Source: Voacanga thouarsii (Eukaryota > Streptophyta > Magnoliopsida > Gentianales > Apocynaceae). Taken from it: DNA of 64,000 nt. The stretch spans positions 372,001-436,000 of the forward strand of contig JANUWF010002017.1 in NCBI GenBank assembly GCA_026120185.1, read 5' to 3'. Shown here in pieces: positions 12,347 to 26,408 of the stretch (positions within the stretch are counted from its first letter, which is position 1; each line of letters starts with the position of its first letter). The notes under the pieces were generated by a model. The model had not been told where the DNA came from and searched no databases. It worked only from the letters and a program-made list of their open reading frames with translations. The position numbers and the translations under genes are program-made.

Positions 12347-13589
12347 CACTTCTATACTGCATGAAAATCTTTCTGCTGCAAAACCATTCTAGACCTCATG
12401 GGACAAGTTGCACACGGTTAACTAAAACTATACTAAAAGAAGAAAGTAAAACACCATGATTAGTTGATACTCCAGTAATCAACCAGAAACGGCCTGATTC
12501 CATATGACATTTTGTTCAAAAACTAATCACTTCTTAACTGTCATCAGTAAGAAGAAAAATGGAAGCCAGTTTCTTCCCATCATTGCATGAGACCACATCT
12601 CAGCTCTGATCCTTAGAACCTCAGCCTACGCAGGCTGGAAAATGCATGTTCTGTCACTATCCATACCCAGCAATAGTATCAGCACCCTCAGATGGCAGTT
12701 CTAACCAAACCAAACAGCCAGCCACAAAGCAAACTAGGATGTTCAGTTTGGAGTTTGTCTTCTCAATAGTACCAGCACCCATTGATATTCTTAAACACTT
12801 CTACAGAACATATCAACTAGCATCTTGAGGGGGTTTGTTCAATTGCTACCATAAAATGTAATGAGACTCACCAATGTTCAAAAATATGAATACAAGCATA
12901 CCATGAGAATGGGAAAATAGCAATGTTTAGTTCTTTATTCTGGGAGAGAATATTATTTTGAAAGTATTAACATCTTGCTATCCAGTGTTTTTTCCATTCT
13001 ACTCTGAGCATTTGGAGATTCAGGAAAGAGTTTGTAGGAATGGAATACATTTTCAGGCAAAGAAAAGATCCAATTTTTTTATTTTATTTTATTTTATAAG
13101 AGGCAAAAGATTGTTATCATCTTTGATTTTTCTAGTGCAAGCTAACTAAGTAGCTATATAAACATTCAGAGAGAGAGAGAGAGAGAGCTAACTAAAAGGA
13201 AGTACAGAAAAATAACTTGCAAAAATCAGAACAAAGATTTATAAAGAAGGATGGGTCTGCACAACCTGTACATTTGAATACAAATTACCAGGAAACCATT
13301 TTAATTACAACTATTGAAGTCAACTTTGCTGATTCCTAAGCCAGTCTATAAATAAGTACAAAGTACCTTCCTAGCCAGAAGAGAACCCCAAGAATCAACT
13401 TGCTGTCATCCTACTGCTCATCATTGGTTCACCATTCAATTCCTGAAAAAACAATTGATAAATGTATATACCCTGCAATTCTTCTTTTCATTTCCTTAAC
13501 CTTTGCTTAAAGCTACTTTCACAACACTATTTTCTGCCAGCTTCTTTCGTACAATATAATACATCCTGCCTTCCCTCAAATGAAGAACA
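12347..13589. other. Intergenic DNA and 3' region of the hydrolase gene
   Basis: No protein gene is supported. The last several hundred bases, read on the minus strand, follow the hydrolase stop codon at 13590 and should include its 3' UTR. Short simple repeats occur: a tttta-type run near 13075-13097 and a GA run near 13170-13187. Confidence 0.55.
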
Positions 13590-16500
13590 TCATCTGTTTC
13601 GGAAGAAGTTTAGATCCCAACGACGTAATAAACCGTCCATTATATTACTTGTTGGAGTTTTTACTACTGTAACAGTGGCTTTGGTATGATCAACTGCATC
13701 ATTACTGAATGGACTTTGATTGCTGTCCGTAGTATCATTAAGAGGAGAAAGCCTGCCTTTCCCAGCTCCTTTAAGGCTGGAAACTGTAGAACTTGGAGTT
13801 TCAACTGATGATTGGCTGGGAGTGGGAAGCGGATCTTGAGGTGCCGAATCATGATCATTGGCTGCTAAGATGGTTGCAGGTTCCATCCCTGGTGTTGCAG
13901 GTTTTGTTACAGTCGAAGAATTCTCTTGGCCATCTTTCTGTGATGCTTCAGGCAGACCATTGTCAACATTTGATGATGGTTCCTCAACAGAAGAGTTTCC
14001 CATTTCCATGTCCTTCAGTGACTTAAGTACTGCTTCCATAAACATCTGAAAGGATTTGGGCAAATGAAATATTAGGATTCATTAAAAGTTCGAGATGAGA
14101 CAAAACAGGAAGGGGGGCACAGAATAACCTACTTACCCTTTCTTCTTCCTCAACATTGCTTGGAAAATCAGCCAAATTATCAAGTGGGTACTCTACATAG
14201 TCATCATCATCTATTGAAGCAGGTACATGGGAACCAAAGGGATCACCATTTGCAAAGTCAAAGCTTATCATTTTAGAAGATGATGCATTGTTGTCACCGC
14301 TAGAGCCTCCTTCCTGAAATAACATATTTGTAGCAAAACTTCAACTTGATACTTTGAAGAAATAAACAAATACTTAGGAATGAAAATTACCCAAATTATC
14401 AAGCAAACAAAATTTCTATAGTGGAAAAGATATACATTACGTATTAGAAGGTCGAGAAAAAATTAGATTAAATAAAATAAGTGGAAACAACATTTAGTAA
14501 GATACCTGAGCTTCACATTGTTCATCCTTCGATGATATATCAGAAGGGACCTGAATGATGTCAAGATAGCAATAATCAGCCATTGAGTTGCAATATAATT
14601 TCAAAAATATTAAAGACCATGTTCCATGTATTACTTTATCTTTCTTTTGTTTAAATTAACCAGCACTTCTTGGGAACCAAGAAAATGAACCCTTCCTCAT
14701 CCAAAGGAGAAACATAAGGGTTGTGTTGTAAGATGGAAGACAGCACTTAAAAACAGTTGTATTTCAGCATCTTGGTTAAAGCAAACTTCAGTGTTTTCGG
14801 ATCAGAACTGATTTAGACCTTCATGCATCAAGAAGCTCTCACACCTGATCCATCAATTATCTTTTCTGATAAACACGAATTATTACTAAGATACTAGAGT
14901 AAATGGTCAAGAATACCTCCGTCCTGCTCATAAGTCTTTTGGAGCGCAGCTGCTTAATGGCATCCTCAGTGCTACTTGCTGCAGGACCTGAAATTAAGAA
15001 TAAATTTCGAGAACCTTGTCAATAAGAGCAAAGAAACCATGCACCTATAAATAGAGAGGTAACGCACTAAATTCATACCAGCGGGCGCAGCCAATAGGTC
15101 ATCTGAAGATCTCACTTCGTGGATGTTACTCCATGCCCCCTGAAAGGCAGAATAGTCAATGGGAAGGAATGCCATTAATCTGAAATACAAAAGTTCTTTC
15201 ATGAACCAAAATTAATATGGAGGTGACTTTGAGCTGGAAATTACCCTGCCAATGTAATCATGTGACATATCAAAAAACACACCACCAGTTTCATCCACTG
15301 GAGGTTGCAAAACATTGTTGAAAAATATACTGATAGAGTCAAAATAAAATTGTGGGCGTGGAGAGTTGTGGTCACCCTCAAATTTGATAATATTCTTGTC
15401 CCCCTGCCAAAATCAGGTTTTAAAAGGTACAAAAATTGATCAAATAACATGAGGTGAATAAAAATGCATACTGACAGACTAAACCAATGTCAATTTCTTA
15501 AAAAGTCCTTGAAAAATGAAAAACAAACTTCAAGACGCCATATTGATAAGTAAAAACAAACAAAAAATGCAATCACTTATGTGCAATGAACACAAAGAGT
15601 TCCTCTTGAGTGCAGGTTGCAATTAAAATGTGCCCTCAGTTTGTAAATACATCGATATGATGCCCCAAATACGCCACATAACAGCACTAAAAGATCTTTC
15701 TCCATCTATGCTAGTTGGTAGCTATAAAACTCAGGAAACCGGTTCTAGTTCTCCTTTTTCCTCTATGCATAAATTTTAGCAACTATTCATATTGACACAC
15801 ACAACAGCACAAAAGTTGAAACTAACATAACCAGGGCCACTGTTGAAGACCTTGAGGCCATGTGCTGCTATAACAAGACATCATATCAAAGAATACAGAA
15901 TCATATACTCCATTTGGGGGGAGGCCTGAATATCAGACTTTGAATGAGGTAGACAGCAATCCCATACAAAACCGACACTTTGTTTGGTTCGCAAAGAGGG
16001 TGGGAGAGGGGAATGGGAAGTATATTGGATTTACTTCCATCCTATTTGGTTGGGATGGAAGGAAAGTAAATGAAAGATTCCTCATTGCATTAAATTTACT
16101 ATTATATCCATTACATTTGTTATTTTAATCATTAAAAAGTGTGAAGTAAGGATACATTTGTCTTTTAACATCATTTACTTTCCAACCCCTCCAAAATTGG
16201 AGAGGAAGATTTACTAATGTGAACTCCCCCTCCCAATTTACTTCCCTTCATATTTACCTCCAACCAAACATGAGATTTTCCCATTTACTTCCCTCCTCAA
16301 ATACTTCCACTTTCAACCCAACCAAACATAGAGTCAAGCATCAAACCCAAAAATTTCCTCCATTGCCTACGGAATACTGGTATGCTAGAGTAAGGTTAAG
16401 CGAATGGTGGTGAAAGAAGCATAACAATGACAAAGAATCTTTGCAATTTATGGCAGAGAAGCAGATATTTATATCAAGCAACCAGCACATCAATATGTTC

Positions 16501-19500
16501 TTACTGAAACATTGGTATACATATATAGAGTCCTTTTCCCTATATCTTCCCTTGCCAATTTTAGGAGAATACAAAACATGTTAGATTATGGAACAGAAAT
16601 CAAGAGAAATTAGGAAGAGGGGCCAAGCAACACAGAGTTATCTACAGAATTCACAGGGAAGTGGCCAACATTTATATTTGATTACAACTTTGTCCATGTG
16701 TTCTTTTGATATTGAATCAATAGGATTACAGAGGATATGGAACGACACATAAAAAATTGACAGTAGTGTAAATTAACATCTCTCATTGAACAAAGAAAAA
16801 TGTTCATTGTAGATTGCTACTTAGATTGCGAGTATATAATTTCAAGCAAGCAAGCAACTAGAACAACATCATAACACAACACAAGCAGCAAGCATGAGAG
16901 CTGCAATGAACCTTCACAAGACTAATTTACAGAAGCCACTGTTGTGGAATAGTCTCGACTCTGTTAGGGGATACGCCATTCATCAACTGTTGTGGAAGAA
17001 ACTTACCACATAAGCATCATAAATACGATCAGAATGATGGGGTAGAATGAAATCATCATCAGTAGCGTGACCAAACAAGACCGGTACAAAGCAACATTTT
17101 GCAACCTACTTGAAGGATAAACAATTAAATAAGTATCGCAGGTAAGAAGCAGAAAATTCAGTAAAACAGAAATTAGAAAAGAACAATAGAGTTGCATATT
17201 AACAAATATCATGTCTAACATGCAATAAAATATCTGTAGACATTATAATATCTCCGTCATAGCCCCCCAAAAAGAAAACAACAAAACCTCAGATTCAACA
17301 TAACACCACATATTCACCCCCAAGTTCATAAGTTACTTTAGCCTCAACTCATCCTGTACTAACCAAGGATATGTCAAAACATTCAGCATGGACATGGAGC
17401 AAAGAGATGGGTAGTTCACACACCAATGACACAGACCATACAAAAAGACAAAATGGCAAGCAAACTCCTAGTAATAATATCTTAACAACCAGATTAGTGC
17501 CTTTTCGTTTATCTTTTCAACAACCAAACTGAGTGCTTAATCAAAGATTGCCACAAGGCATGCAACCAAATTGTGACAACCAATTAAAATGCCTCATCAG
17601 ATTGAAATTATGGAAGTACAGAAGAGTACCCAATTTTTTAATGCTAGATAGGGTGCATAATTTGGGCTATATGTTGCTGATGACGAAACAAAATAAACCT
17701 TTTTTCTAATTCTTACATTTTTACATCCCTTTCAATCTTCTATAAATCAAAATACTAAGATAGGGTCAACAGCAAATTATTAGTAGTCAAGTAACAAGTT
17801 GATAAATGAAAATGAAATTCAGATGAGATACCTTGATTGTATTCAATTCCATTATGTCAAACTTTGCCTTTTTTTGGACTGCTCTCCTCATATACTGAAT
17901 AGCAAATTTAACCTGAAAAAGAACCAAAGGATTGTGAATAGAGGAGTGCATCAGGACCCAAGTAATAGAGAAACCAACAAATGAGAGAGAATGCTTTGGA
18001 CATTCAACTATGCTGACTTGTGGCATTTTTATGATTCATCTCCTTACAGTAAACTTGGGGAGCCTTATTTTGTAGGTATCTACGAGTTCCATCATCAAAT
18101 CAACCAGATCAGAGAAGGGGCTGTCAAGGACCATTCCCGCAATTGAAGGATCCTCAGCTCCATACATTAGGCTGAAAGAAGCAACATATCAACTAACATT
18201 TTTATGTAAAGGAGAAATTTTATTGATGAAAAGAAGAAACGCAAGAAAAAGGAATACCTTAGTTGAAATAAATGTCAAGTAATGTTACTCATATATGCAG
18301 ACACTAAAGTTTACGGGGCAATACCCTGAGATATATATGTCAATTAACAAAACATTACTCCCCACCTCTTACCTTGGTCATGCCATCTTTTGGGCATACC
18401 ACAAGGATGCAATCTCTGCACAACCAATTAACCTAAAACAACTAAACAACCAAAAGTAACCTTGATTGTTTATTCAGATAATTCCCGGAATAGAAAGTTC
18501 ATTGGCACAATGAATGCCCACTTCTAACCCAGACAACGAGAGTTCTACCCAAGACTATAGATTGAGTGGAAATTATAATATCCAATGCCTCCTCTCTTTC
18601 TCAGCTAAAGAATAATTAGTAGCTTTGAAGTATTTAGCCAATAGGAGTATACCAGATCACCACAAACTTGACACCAAAATGTACAAGTTGTCCTCCATTT
18701 TCATACAAGAGAGAAATACAATTTCCCAGCCGGGAAAACATTTGACCTTCAATAAATCACTAGAGTTTCTCACTATATATGACTGTCACATCACAAGCAG
18801 AGTCAAGTCCAAGGGCAGTCACTGTTCCTGATATAAACACACTGGAGCATTAATTCAACTCTTCTATACAGTCACTTTGGAGTCCATATTTAGATGCTTT
18901 CCCATTCAGTTTTGTGATGAGAAATTTGTGCAGATGCAGCACTTTCTGTTATGCCTCCCATAGCATATAACATCTAACTGGGCCTTCTTCTTACTTGACA
19001 TTAAGCTTCAATCTAAGTAAGAAGAAAGACAACCAAGAATATTGAAGGTTAAGGGGATAGAACAAATGATGAAGCTAAGCACAGAAGTTTCACAACAGTT
19101 TAGATCAGCAACCCTTATGCTATAAATTACAGGTCCATGCACAGAAACATTTTCTTCAGTAATAAATGCCTGCCTATAGATATGCTGATTTGAGGCTTTG
19201 ATGTAGACGATGATTAGTCCCAATCTCAAGATACCAATGATTGGATAAAACCTTTTATATTGCCATCTTTCATTGTTTCTCGGTGGTTGCATTATCACCC
19301 CAACAATTGTGCCAAGACTAGGCAATTTATCAGAAACAACACAGATTCTATAACTCCTCATACTACACAGGATTTCTTCCCATTATGAACACAAAATATA
19401 ATGAAACTGAAAATCAACCACATTTCTAAAAATAACAAGAAAAATAAGTAAACCTGGTCACAGCACCCATTGAACGGCCCCACAGACCAATCAAAGAAAC

Positions 19501-22500
19501 ATTTCCATCTGAGCGTAAGTATTCAACCACAGCTTTGAGATCATCCTTCTGAAAAAAAATAAATCACAATTTTAAAAAATAAAAAACAGTAGATAGAATC
19601 ATTTTTGGCCCACAGACACTAATAAATCTCATGTTACCAAAGAATAAGCTGAACATTTACCAGAGTTAAGCATTCATTTGTCTTTTGACCCAAAACCAAA
19701 AGGCAAGAGAAAGGGAAAGAAGAAAAACATTTGTACCAACTACTAGAACTAGGAAACAACCTTAAGGTAATCAAGTAACGTTTTGCATGAATTAAAAGAA
19801 CACTCAATCATCCGTTTGGTTCTCTTGCTACCGTCTTCCACAATAAATAGCAGAAAAAGTATAAGCTTCCATGAAAAATTGTTCACAATTGCATTTCTCA
19901 CCAAATAATGCAGATTCAACCTTGAATGGTGATGCTCTCTCTGGCTTAGAAGAGGCGAAAAGAAAGTACCAACAACTCTTTGTATAATTAGTAAACCATA
20001 ACTATAGGTGATTAAAAAGCTGTTATTTATCTTAATGTAAATGCAGCTTCTTTAATTTTATCATCCTCCAATTACAAATTCTAGATGGACTACAAATGTC
20101 ACAATGACGAACACAAAATGCCAAGCTCATTCTAGGTTCCCCATTTCGTGGATTAAAACACGACAGCTCATATCATATCAAATATTACATACACAGTGTG
20201 ACATCCAAATTACATTCGTTGTACTGCTTGACATATAATTAGTGAAACAGCAGAAATTCTAATAGTGTAAATCTGTTATCCACAAAGATGACATTTAACA
20301 ACTAGGACAGTTAATTTGCCAACAATGTAGACATTCTTCTCAGTAGGTTTGTCAGTCCAAGATCCTGTTATTTTCATATGTACCTCGTTCCAGCCCAAAG
20401 TGACATGCTCGCCTCCAGATAGTCCAGATCCAGAAAAATCAAGGGTAAAAACGGTAATATTTGATGGCAACAATATTATAGCAGCTTCGCTGGCATCTGC
20501 TCTGCACCCACTAGATTTGAAATAAATGGAATACCCATTAGCAAACCAAAATAGATGTTGAAGAAAGAAAAAAAAATCGAAGCTATTTCTTGAACTCTGA
20601 CATAGCAGAAGGGACAAAAAGTTCACTTCTACAGATCATAAAGACAATAGACCACAAATTTCTAATATTCAGAACCCTGCACCCGATAAATAGGCAATTG
20701 GTAGATTTGATAGTCCAAAAATCGGATGGTTTGTCAAGAGATTCCTGACTGAGAAAAGATGGACAAATTGCCTTGTTCGACCATGGACACAAGTGCTCCC
20801 AAGTCATTAAATTGCTGTATACAGTTGATTGCACATCCCCTGTTACCTAATCTGGGCCACCCAGACCCAGCTACACCAATTTGCCAGTTTTTTCAACATA
20901 GCTTAAGATCATAAGAGAATTCAGTCTCCGCACCTACAGATCTTATTAGAAGGAAGCGTACTGCAAATTATCATATATCCACCGACCTGTTTCCATGGCA
21001 ATATATAACGCAAGGTAATGCCTTCCCTTCTGAATAATTGATGGGCACATAATGGCTACATTGAAGGACTTCACCTCGACTATTTTCTACCTGCAAAATA
21101 TTTGAACTTTTTTATGACCAATTAAAAAGGAAAGTGAAATTCAGGAAGTAGTCAAAGGAATATCCAAAGGGAAAACAACATAGTGGAGACCATAGCTTCA
21201 ATGACAAGAAAAAGAAATGAGTTAACCAAAAATCAACCAAAGAGGATTCACACAAAGATATGCCTGGGTTTATGTTTTCAGCTTTTGTTTTACAAATGAG
21301 AATGAATTTGAATTTGAAAAAAAAAAATGTGGGTCCAAGGAGAGAGAATGTAATGTGTTGTAAGTGAGTGAAATTTTTTTAGAATGTTTGAGAATGAAAA
21401 TGCATTTGGAATGGTCCTTTTTATTCAAGTTCTTAAAACCAAAACTGTTTATGGTTTTAAAAACCAGTCCGAATATTCACTCAGGAATTATTCAGTTTTG
21501 TCAAATACTGCAGATTCATGCTGATAAAAAAATACACCACAATTGAACAATAAAGTTGACACACGTGCAGAATGCATCCAAAACAAAAAGGAACTACAAG
21601 GCAGTATGTGTCTATCGAATAAGGACATAAAAAGGACTTCAAAATTCTTCTATCATATAAAGGTCCATCTTTATCTTAATGCCCTCAAGCAATTTCAATT
21701 AAAAACTCCACCAGCACTAGACAGGTTAACACCAGGCTAAGGTCCTCCAAGTTTCTCACAAGCAGAAGAATTTTGACGCTGATAAAAGCTGCATTCGACA
21801 ACCTAAATTCATGTAAGAAGAGTACTTTTGCAAGAAAGGTGTTCCCATTTTGTTTCTTGGTTTAGACTTCTCATGCTTATACCTCAGCCTCCTTTCCCAG
21901 GCACACCTCCATATAACTGCCAGTACCTTATCAAAAACTACCAAACGGACTGAAGGCATCTTCTCCCTTCTCCTAAACCCCAAGGGCCTGTCAGCCCACC
22001 TGGAGCAAACCCTGACGCCATGAGATCCTTGTAAGAAAATAAGATTATTATCACTAATATAGCTCCTAACCCTGGTTTTTATCATCATAGGCTTGGCAAT
22101 TTAGAAGCATTACATATTCTACACATGGGTAGCACCCCATCTAGGTGTAATTTAATTGATCAATGATCGTTGACAAAAAACTCCAACAGTTGCGTCTTGA
22201 TACCATATCATACAGGACAACTGAGATAAAGATTGCATAGACATAGACAACAGGTCCCCTCAAGTAAATAAACAAGTAGTAGGAGACAAGCATTAAACCA
22301 TCTCACTTTAAGAAGCATGACACAACAGTGGAATCAGTGGTCCATTAGCTGCAGCAACAAACTCTCCAACAAATGTAGGAGGCATGGTATAAAAGTATTC
22401 CAAGTTATGGCTGCTGTTGAGAGAATTCAGATAAATATTGGAATATCAGCTGCTTATTTAGCTACATATCTACAGTACTTTTTTGCACCATAAAAGACAA

Positions 22501-24808
22501 AGGTCTGCCTGAGAACATGTAGATACTTAACTATCATACAACTATATAGAGAAGGCAGTTGTGACAATGAAAGATTACAGAAACTTTAAACCCTGACAAA
22601 GCAACGTAATTATAACTTGAGAAAATACCGGGAGTTTTGATGTGAACTCAATTATGATGAACCTTGATTCAAATTTTCTGCAATGGGAAGTAAATCATGG
22701 TGTTTTGGACAAGAATAATTTAGAGATATTATAGCTTGATTTGAGTATAAATGCCTCTTTAGGAAACTCAACACATTCCTTTTGCCAAATTAAGAGATCG
22801 TTTCGTCTATTATTTTGATATTTATCAAAGGAGATTCTTGGATCTCCATATCACGGTTCTGCAACATTTTGAAGAAAAAATCCTATACAATGGTAAATAA
22901 TAATAATAATAATAACAAAATTATCTTTTTATCTTTTTTGAAACACATCTGCAAACTAATAAGTACTTAACGGATCAAGGCAAGAGTTGCATCCATTTTA
23001 GAGAGCAATGCCATAGAAACATTAATGCAGTAATAGTAATAAGGAATTCAACAGCCTCATCCATCCATGAAAAACTATTCTTATATGTAAATTCAGCCAA
23101 CCAAGACGCTATGTATCCAAAGAGGTATTCAAATTTCCAATAGACAAGGAATGCAATATCAGTATCTACAAAAGAAGTTCTGGTCTAAAACAAAAGCAAC
23201 CTTGACGCTGCTTAAAGATCTGAATCCTTGAGGTCTCACGAAAATTTTCATAAAACCCCAGAATTTTTCACAGGAAAATCTAGTCTCAGGTTACCAAGAT
23301 GTGCGTCCATTTGTTAAAACACTAGTAACATTTTGCCTCTAATGGAAAACTACTTTACTTTCTTTCTTTGAGCATGCAACTATAAGTCTATGTGAGAAAA
23401 TGCATTCCAAAGAGAAGTTCAAATTCATCTTGCTTTGAGTAAATAGATACTAAATTTTACCTGCAAATCCCTCCTTCGATACCATTTCCTTTTAAGCATG
23501 AATTCTTGATCTAATAAATCATTTTTTGGATTGTATTCAGCTCTGGAGACCAAAAAGCAGAAGATTCATACTTGTTAAACCAAGTTATTTTCATAGATAG
23601 ACAAAGGTACAGTAGAAGCTTGAAAATATGAAATCAAAATTTCATCATCAAATTATAATTGTAAACAACCCTAATAGAAACAAAATACTTCATGCACGAA
23701 CCAATAGATACATTTGATAATTTCCCCCAAGGAGGGGTGGAATTGCTGCTGGAAGGGGGAAGCCTCCCCATAATGAAAAAAATGATTATAACACAGATTG
23801 TAAAATCCAGAAAAGCTAATATCTTTATGAAAATTAGCATTTGCCCCATTCTCTAAAATATTGTCTAAACATTCTTATTGTCTGCCTAATGCATATACCT
23901 ATAATTTTGCAAGCTACAACAAACCTAAGAAGCCGCAAAAAGTTCTCAGGACACCTTTTGCAAACGAAGATATGAAAAAAAGGGAATTTCGAGCTAGTTC
24001 CTGCTGCAGATGCCTGACTAGTGTGTGAGTTAACATTTTTATTTTTATTTTTTTGGATACAAATTTAGAGGAAGTTACTACAATGTTAAAGGAGCTGCCA
24101 TCAAGAAAATATAAGACAAAGTCCAGTTCTGTTTATTTCAGGTTAGCTTTAATTGTCAAACTATCTGTAAACATTCAAACTTAAACAACTTTATTTCCAG
24201 TTTTCTCTCCTGGACTGATCTACATGTCACACAACTAAATCAATGATTCATCAGCAAAAGGTACAGAAAACTTCAGTAGAAACAAATTAAGGATACATCT
24301 CGAAATCCACTTGTAAAGTCCAATTTACTAGCAAATTCAAGACTTACGAGTCCTAAACTGCAAAGCTAAAATCTTTCTTTACCCAGAACTTAAAATTAAA
24401 AAAAACAAAAAAAAAAAGGCACATGAACCAAGCTAACACAAAATAACTAAACACCAGAAACAAACCACACACGACCAAGCATCAAATCTAGTGCATGAAG
24501 GTTCCCTAACATTTCTCATAAAAGCATCAAATCTAAACCGCTGGTACATAGGAAAACAAACCACACACGACCAAATTCCGGGACAAGTACTCTAAATTCG
24601 GTTCATAGAAGCAAAAAATAAAAATAAATAAATAAAAACCAAGTACAGAAACCCCATCTCATCACTATGAAAAAGATTCAAAATTAACCGACACAAACCC
24701 ATTAAAAATTTATTGAGTTTATGCACACATAAAACCATCACTGTAAAGATCAAACATTTTTCCTTTTTACCTGGGTGGCCTAATAATGAAGTTAACAAGC
24801 TGTTCCAT
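13590..24808 (-). CDS. Alpha/beta-hydrolase (serine hydrolase) family protein, 572 aa, 14 exons
   Basis: Exons in transcript order: 24771-24808, 23461-23542, 20987-21090, 20384-20510, 19454-19548, 18048-18171, 17832-17912, 17007-17105, 15245-15403, 15079-15139, 14917-14987, 14506-14550, 14137-14313, 13590-14045. All introns are GT...AG and all phases close (1719 nt including stop). The fold is an alpha/beta hydrolase: oxyanion-region motif YCHGNSG near residues 82-88, nucleophile elbow GRSMG with Ser143, acid Asp233 in GHATDDDF, and His262 in GDHNSP. This order and spacing suit the S33/esterase-like plant family. After about residue 305 comes a ~265-residue low-complexity tail, first acidic (DDDD, EEEE), then Ser/Thr/Pro-rich, ending in a basic patch (RRWDLNFFRNR). 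The substrate is unknown. No signal peptide is evident at MEQLVNFIIRPP, so cytosolic or peripheral location is inferred. Introns carry repeats, including a MITE-like unit at 15978-16331. Confidence 0.92.
15978..16331. repeat. MITE-like element in intron 8 of the hydrolase gene
   Basis: The left end (ctttgtttggtt) and right end (aaccaaacatag) are inverted copies. Further in, purine-rich sequence (gggtgggagagggg, ggaagta) faces pyrimidine-rich sequence (tacttccctcc). It is non-coding. No clear target duplication was found, so the superfamily (hAT or other) is unassigned. Confidence 0.5.
22896..22917. repeat. AAT trinucleotide microsatellite
   Basis: About seven tandem aat units (aataataataataataataac), inside intron 2 of the minus-strand hydrolase gene. 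Confidence 0.85.
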
Positions 24809-25297
24809 AAAGATTTACAAGAAACCAAGATCTTATTCCTTCCGCCACCTGTTTTCCCCCCAAACAGCTTCAGTATCTTGATAACTTTTTATGTGTTTCT
24901 CCAACTGTATATATAATTCTCAAATCATAATAACAAAAACTCAAAAAAAATGGAGTATATTGGCTGTAGAAAATTTAAGAAAATTCTGAGATCACTACAA
25001 AGAGACAAGGATACAATGAGTAATATAATTGTGTAGTGGGTTATGGGAAACAAGGAAAAGTGGAAAGGAGAGAACCGGCCCTTGTTGTTTGTGTTAGCCT
25101 GGGGGTGATCTGCTTTCGTTTCTTGCAAACAAATACCAAATCAAAACATTTTTCGAAAGACTGGCGAAACCCAAAGTCATTTGTTGTCTTCTCACACTGG
25201 CCAAGCAGTTTTTGGCCCTTTTACGTTTTTTGGACAAAATTTAACGTTAATTGAAGCAAGCTACCCCAAAGTTTTGAGTGGGTTGCTATTTGCCCCC

Positions 25298-25307
25298 TTA
25301 TATAAAT
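25298..25307 (-). promoter_or_regulatory. Candidate TATA box of the hydrolase gene
   Basis: On the minus strand the sequence reads tttatataag, about 490 bases upstream of the ATG at 24808. That implies a long 5' leader, possibly with an intron. It is the clearest TATA match upstream, but no transcript evidence is available. Confidence 0.35.
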
Positions 25308-26265
25308 GTTGATGCTTGGGCTTTGTTTAAAGAAGAGTGAGAAAGAAGAGAAAAAGAGTCGCTTTATGTTGCTTGAGAATTTAACAACAAGAAGAAATAA
25401 TTTTATTTTATATTGTTTGATACTAGAGAAATGAAAAGGAGAAAAGTTTTAAGAAAAACATAATATATGTATTTTTTTTTAAAAAAGAAATCGATCATTA
25501 ATAATTAAAATTAATTATCAAAAAAATTATAAACTAAGCATTATTTAAATATAAAATTACTATTTTATCCTCTGTAGTTTACACAAAGCATGAGTATAAC
25601 ATTTACAATTTAAATAACTTGACGTTTAAAATTTTTCTTATAGCAAATATTTTTATCTATTTGTGTTCTCTCCAATGTGGCCATAAAACATTATTGAGTA
25701 AAAGGAGGTCTAGAAATCACTTCTTTCTTTTCTTTAGATGTCTAATCTTTCCAAATAAAGAAAAACCTCTATGTTTGCATTTCTTATAACTTTTCTCTCT
25801 TCCTTTCAAAATTAAAGATTACTAATATATGAAAGCAATTATTTCATGTCAATTATCTGGTTAACTGAGTCCACTTAAGGAAATAGGTATCAATCCTTAA
25901 AGATGGAGGAAATATTATTCAATTAATAGTCACATACAATTTTTAAAAAAAATATATTTTCTATGATAAATTTGCAAACTAATACATGATTTTTATAATC
26001 ACTAAAACATGCAGGTTAAACCTTTTTTTAAATTTATTACAACTCAGCTAATAATAATAACAACAACAATAACTCTTCAATCCATTTATGTAATGAAAAA
26101 AAATACATAAAATAATGAATAAGTTGAGAGTATCTTTAAACTCTTGCTAGTGAGAAAATATTAGCTTTTCATAGGAAACTATTAATAGGGGAACAACAAA
26201 GAATAAGATAGAAAATTATCGTTATGGATAACATGCATTTTCTTATATTCTATTACTATTATTTA

Positions 26266-26408
26266 TTTTTGTCTCTTGAGTTGGTCGAGATAGTTAGTGT
26301 TAATAATTACATATTAACGTCTTAGGTTTGAGCCTCTCCTGAGATACGAGCTCTGTACACATATTCAAAAAACGACTACGAATTTTTTTATTAATAATAA
26401 AAAAAAAT
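26266..26408 (+). mobile_element. SINE-like unit with tRNA-type internal promoter
   Basis: An A-box-like motif (tggtcgagatag, near 26282) is followed about 45 bases later by a B-box-like motif (ggtttgagcc, near 26327), the arrangement of an RNA polymerase III internal promoter in tRNA-derived SINEs. The unit ends in an A/T-rich tail. The flanks tactattattta (left) and cactactattta (right) resemble a decayed target duplication. It is unlikely to be a working tRNA gene because the arms do not pair well. Confidence 0.45.

Noticed and set aside
19008..19361. 117-residue minus-strand open frame in hydrolase intron 5
   Set aside because: No recognisable domain and no splice support; it lies wholly within an intron.
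20276..20626. 116-residue minus-strand frame as a separate gene
   Set aside because: Its middle is exon 4 of the hydrolase gene; the ends are intron sequence read through.
21280..21490. Possible hAT-type MITE in hydrolase intron 2
   Set aside because: The facing motifs (ttatgttttcagctttt versus aaaaccaaaactgtttat) are too imperfect, and no target duplication was found.
26272..26350. tRNA gene
   Set aside because: Only box A/B-like words are present; a cloverleaf with paired acceptor and anticodon arms could not be drawn.
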